From: Solen grandis
Taxonomy: Eukaryota > Mollusca > Bivalvia > Adapedonta > Solenidae
Direction: 5' to 3'
DNA length: 64,000 nt
Assembly: GCA_021229015.1 (NCBI GenBank)
Contig: CM037782.1
Coordinates: 58,959,518-59,023,517, forward strand
Part shown: positions 62,264 through 64,000 of the stretch, one piece after another
How positions within the stretch are numbered: the first letter of the stretch is position 1
How the letters are laid out: every line of letters begins with the position of its first letter
Translations under genes and position numbers: made by a program
The notes under the pieces: model-generated
Seen by the model: the letters and a program-made list of their open reading frames with translations, nothing else
Told to the model about the DNA's origin: nothing
The model's database searches: none

Positions 62264-62639
62264 AAAAATAAAAGAAAGTAGAATTTAGTTAAAGTGAATG
62301 CTTAAGTGACATTTTCAGAAGCAGATTGTTCCATCGTATTCATGTCTTGTTCAAAGTTAATGTGGATAAATGTAAGTTAAAAATCCTTGTTGCACATATT
62401 ATGTATGTTTGCCTTATACAGAATTGCATTAGATTTAATAGACATTGAGCACAAAATTATTTGACTGATACAAATAATCTGTACTGGAAACATTGCGAAA
62501 AGAAAACCTGGTTTTGTGACAATTCCTGTCACTTGTTCATCTTTTCATCTTCGTGTAACATTATAAAAAAAATAATGAACCTTTAACTTGTTTGGCATTA
62601 AACTCAAATGACGAAGAAGATTATCTTAGCGTTAGAGTA

Positions 62640-62835
62640 ATGTAACTGGCTGTGGTTTTATGCATCTTGTCCAAGGTGTGAGGTCGCAGTGTGACATCAC
62701 TATGTCCTAAAAAGGCCCTTTATCCCTAGCAAAAAAATTACCAAATGTATGCATTGATTATATCTGTCATATGAAGGCGAAAGTCCCCAAATGACTGAAA
62801 AACTTCCTCCGAGACGTTAAACAAAGCAAAGCAAT
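62640..62835 (+). mobile_element. Plus-strand SINE-like fragment
   Basis: The 3' end reads CCAAATGACTGAAAAACTTC... GAGACGTTAAACAAAGCAAA, the same kind of tail (ATGACTGAAA... GACGTTAAAC plus an A-rich repeat) as the minus-strand SINEs at 56119 and 61634. No clear tRNA-like head remains, so the 5' limit is approximate. Confidence 0.45.
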
Positions 62836-64000
62836 CTACTGACCTACTTACATAAACGCGAATGATATGGTATGGTCTTCTGTTGTTAAAGTGACATTGT
62901 ATTTTTCTCTAACGGAACAATATATATAACATATATATTACGCTCTTAGTCTTTAATGAAGGATAACTATTTGGTGGGAAAGGGATACATTGTATTACAA
63001 TTTAACAAAAAACATCATTATTAGTACGATAAGGATACCTATTTGGTGGGAAAAGTTAGATATATTTTTTGTATGGACTATTCGTATTTATACGCATTTT
63101 CTCGTTTTCATATTTATCTTCTGGTTTTAAAACAATCACATTGTTTGCAAAACACTCTCTACAGTGAAAAGGGTCATAAAAAGTTCAATGTTTAAACCCG
63201 AAAAGCAATCCAAAATTGATGAAAATCAATGTAACCAATAACAATGGACTTTGTTGACATGACGTTATTACATCTGCAAGCCGTGCCGTATATTCTGAAC
63301 AATATTTACATAAGAGCTTGCCTGCTCAGGAATTCCCTTTATGAAACTAAGGACCTTTGCTTAAATATTCAAATATTCTGTGGATCGGTCGGCAAATACC
63401 TATTAACGAAATTGGTTTCGCTGAGCGTTTGCTGTGTCCAATAAAACCGCTATGGCACGGCTAAATAGGACTTGTAATACATTGCTTTCAATCGCATTTT
63501 TTGCCGCTTTTCAATTTCATTGCTGATGAGATAATAAATTATTCAGCAATTTCCAATTTCTGATTTGGCAAAGTAGACATGAAAAATTTTTTTTAAAGAA
63601 TTTACACTCATCTTCAAATAAATGACCAAAGTAACTTCGGATATTCAATTCTGAAACAAGTAACACATTCCATTGGAAAATTCTTTTAAACAACAATGGC
63701 TAGACCGATATATTAAAAAAAAAAAAAAAACATTTTGATTCATAAACTACTGTTCTTTATGTTTTATTCAGGAATAAACAGGATAAATGAGAAATAACAC
63801 GGATAGAGACGTTCAAATGAAAATGCTAATATGGAGAACCTTCTACCGAAAAGTAAAATGAAATGGTACATATGTACACGGCCTGTGCTTCAAACTGATT
63901 AATTTTACATCGATGGCGATATATTCTCAGGTAAGATAAACCTTTTGGTCAGACTAAGTCAGGTTTTATTCTCTTCCGACAGGTGAGTTTAACGTTGTTT
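62836..64000. other. No gene recognised
   Basis: AT-rich to the end of the window. Donor-like sequences (for example CCGACAG|GTGAGTTT near 63983) occur, but no coding frame supports them. Confidence 0.4.

Overview
The window looks like animal nuclear DNA. It is AT-rich and intron-rich, with one multi-exon gene with consensus splice sites, tRNA-derived SINEs, TIR-bearing MITEs, long minisatellites and no operon-like gene packing. The repeat style suggests a marine bivalve mollusc: a palindromic element bounded by TTAA, SINEs with an ATGACTGAAA...GACGTTTAA-type 3' domain, an R2-like retrotransposon tail, and arrays carrying GACCTTGACCTTTGAG. This is my judgement from recognition and has not been checked by a search.

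Gene content is low. The only convincing host gene is on the minus strand at the left end, with four exons at 9525-9675, 3359-3636, 2416-2589 and 1673-1940. They encode the charged, coiled-coil C-terminal part of a protein I do not recognise. Exon phases join cleanly at the first and last junctions. The middle junction needs a one-base shift or a different splice site. The 5' part of the gene was not found in the window.

From about 9.7 kb to 64 kb I see no other convincing host exons. The region is a mosaic of repeats: a 13-bp tandem array (10.3-11.2 kb, 72 units); two copies of a TTAA-flanked palindromic MITE (5.1 and 12.2 kb); two diverged ~150-170 bp arrays rich in nuclear-receptor-like half sites (13.7-15.3 kb); a GC-rich 15-bp array (16.2-16.65 kb); two dead copies of the C-terminal end of an R2-like non-LTR retrotransposon (20.7-21.5 and 43.4-44.1 kb); an internally deleted mariner (31.5-32.4 kb); a 1.9-kb, 35-bp minisatellite (32.8-34.7 kb); three SINEs plus two fragments (52-63 kb), one of them inserted into a ~170-bp tandem array with a 12-bp target duplication; and a 100-base assembly gap at 21874-21973.

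Most short open frames here are chance frames in AT-rich DNA or readings through simple repeats, especially the poly-Asp, poly-His/Thr and Arg/Gly-rich ones. I found no CRISPR, operon, functional tRNA or rRNA, and no clearly new biological system. The observations most worth follow-up are the tandem arrays that multiply transcription-factor-like motifs, the foldback-like inverted structure at 6.0-7.1 kb, and the frame problem in the coiled-coil gene.
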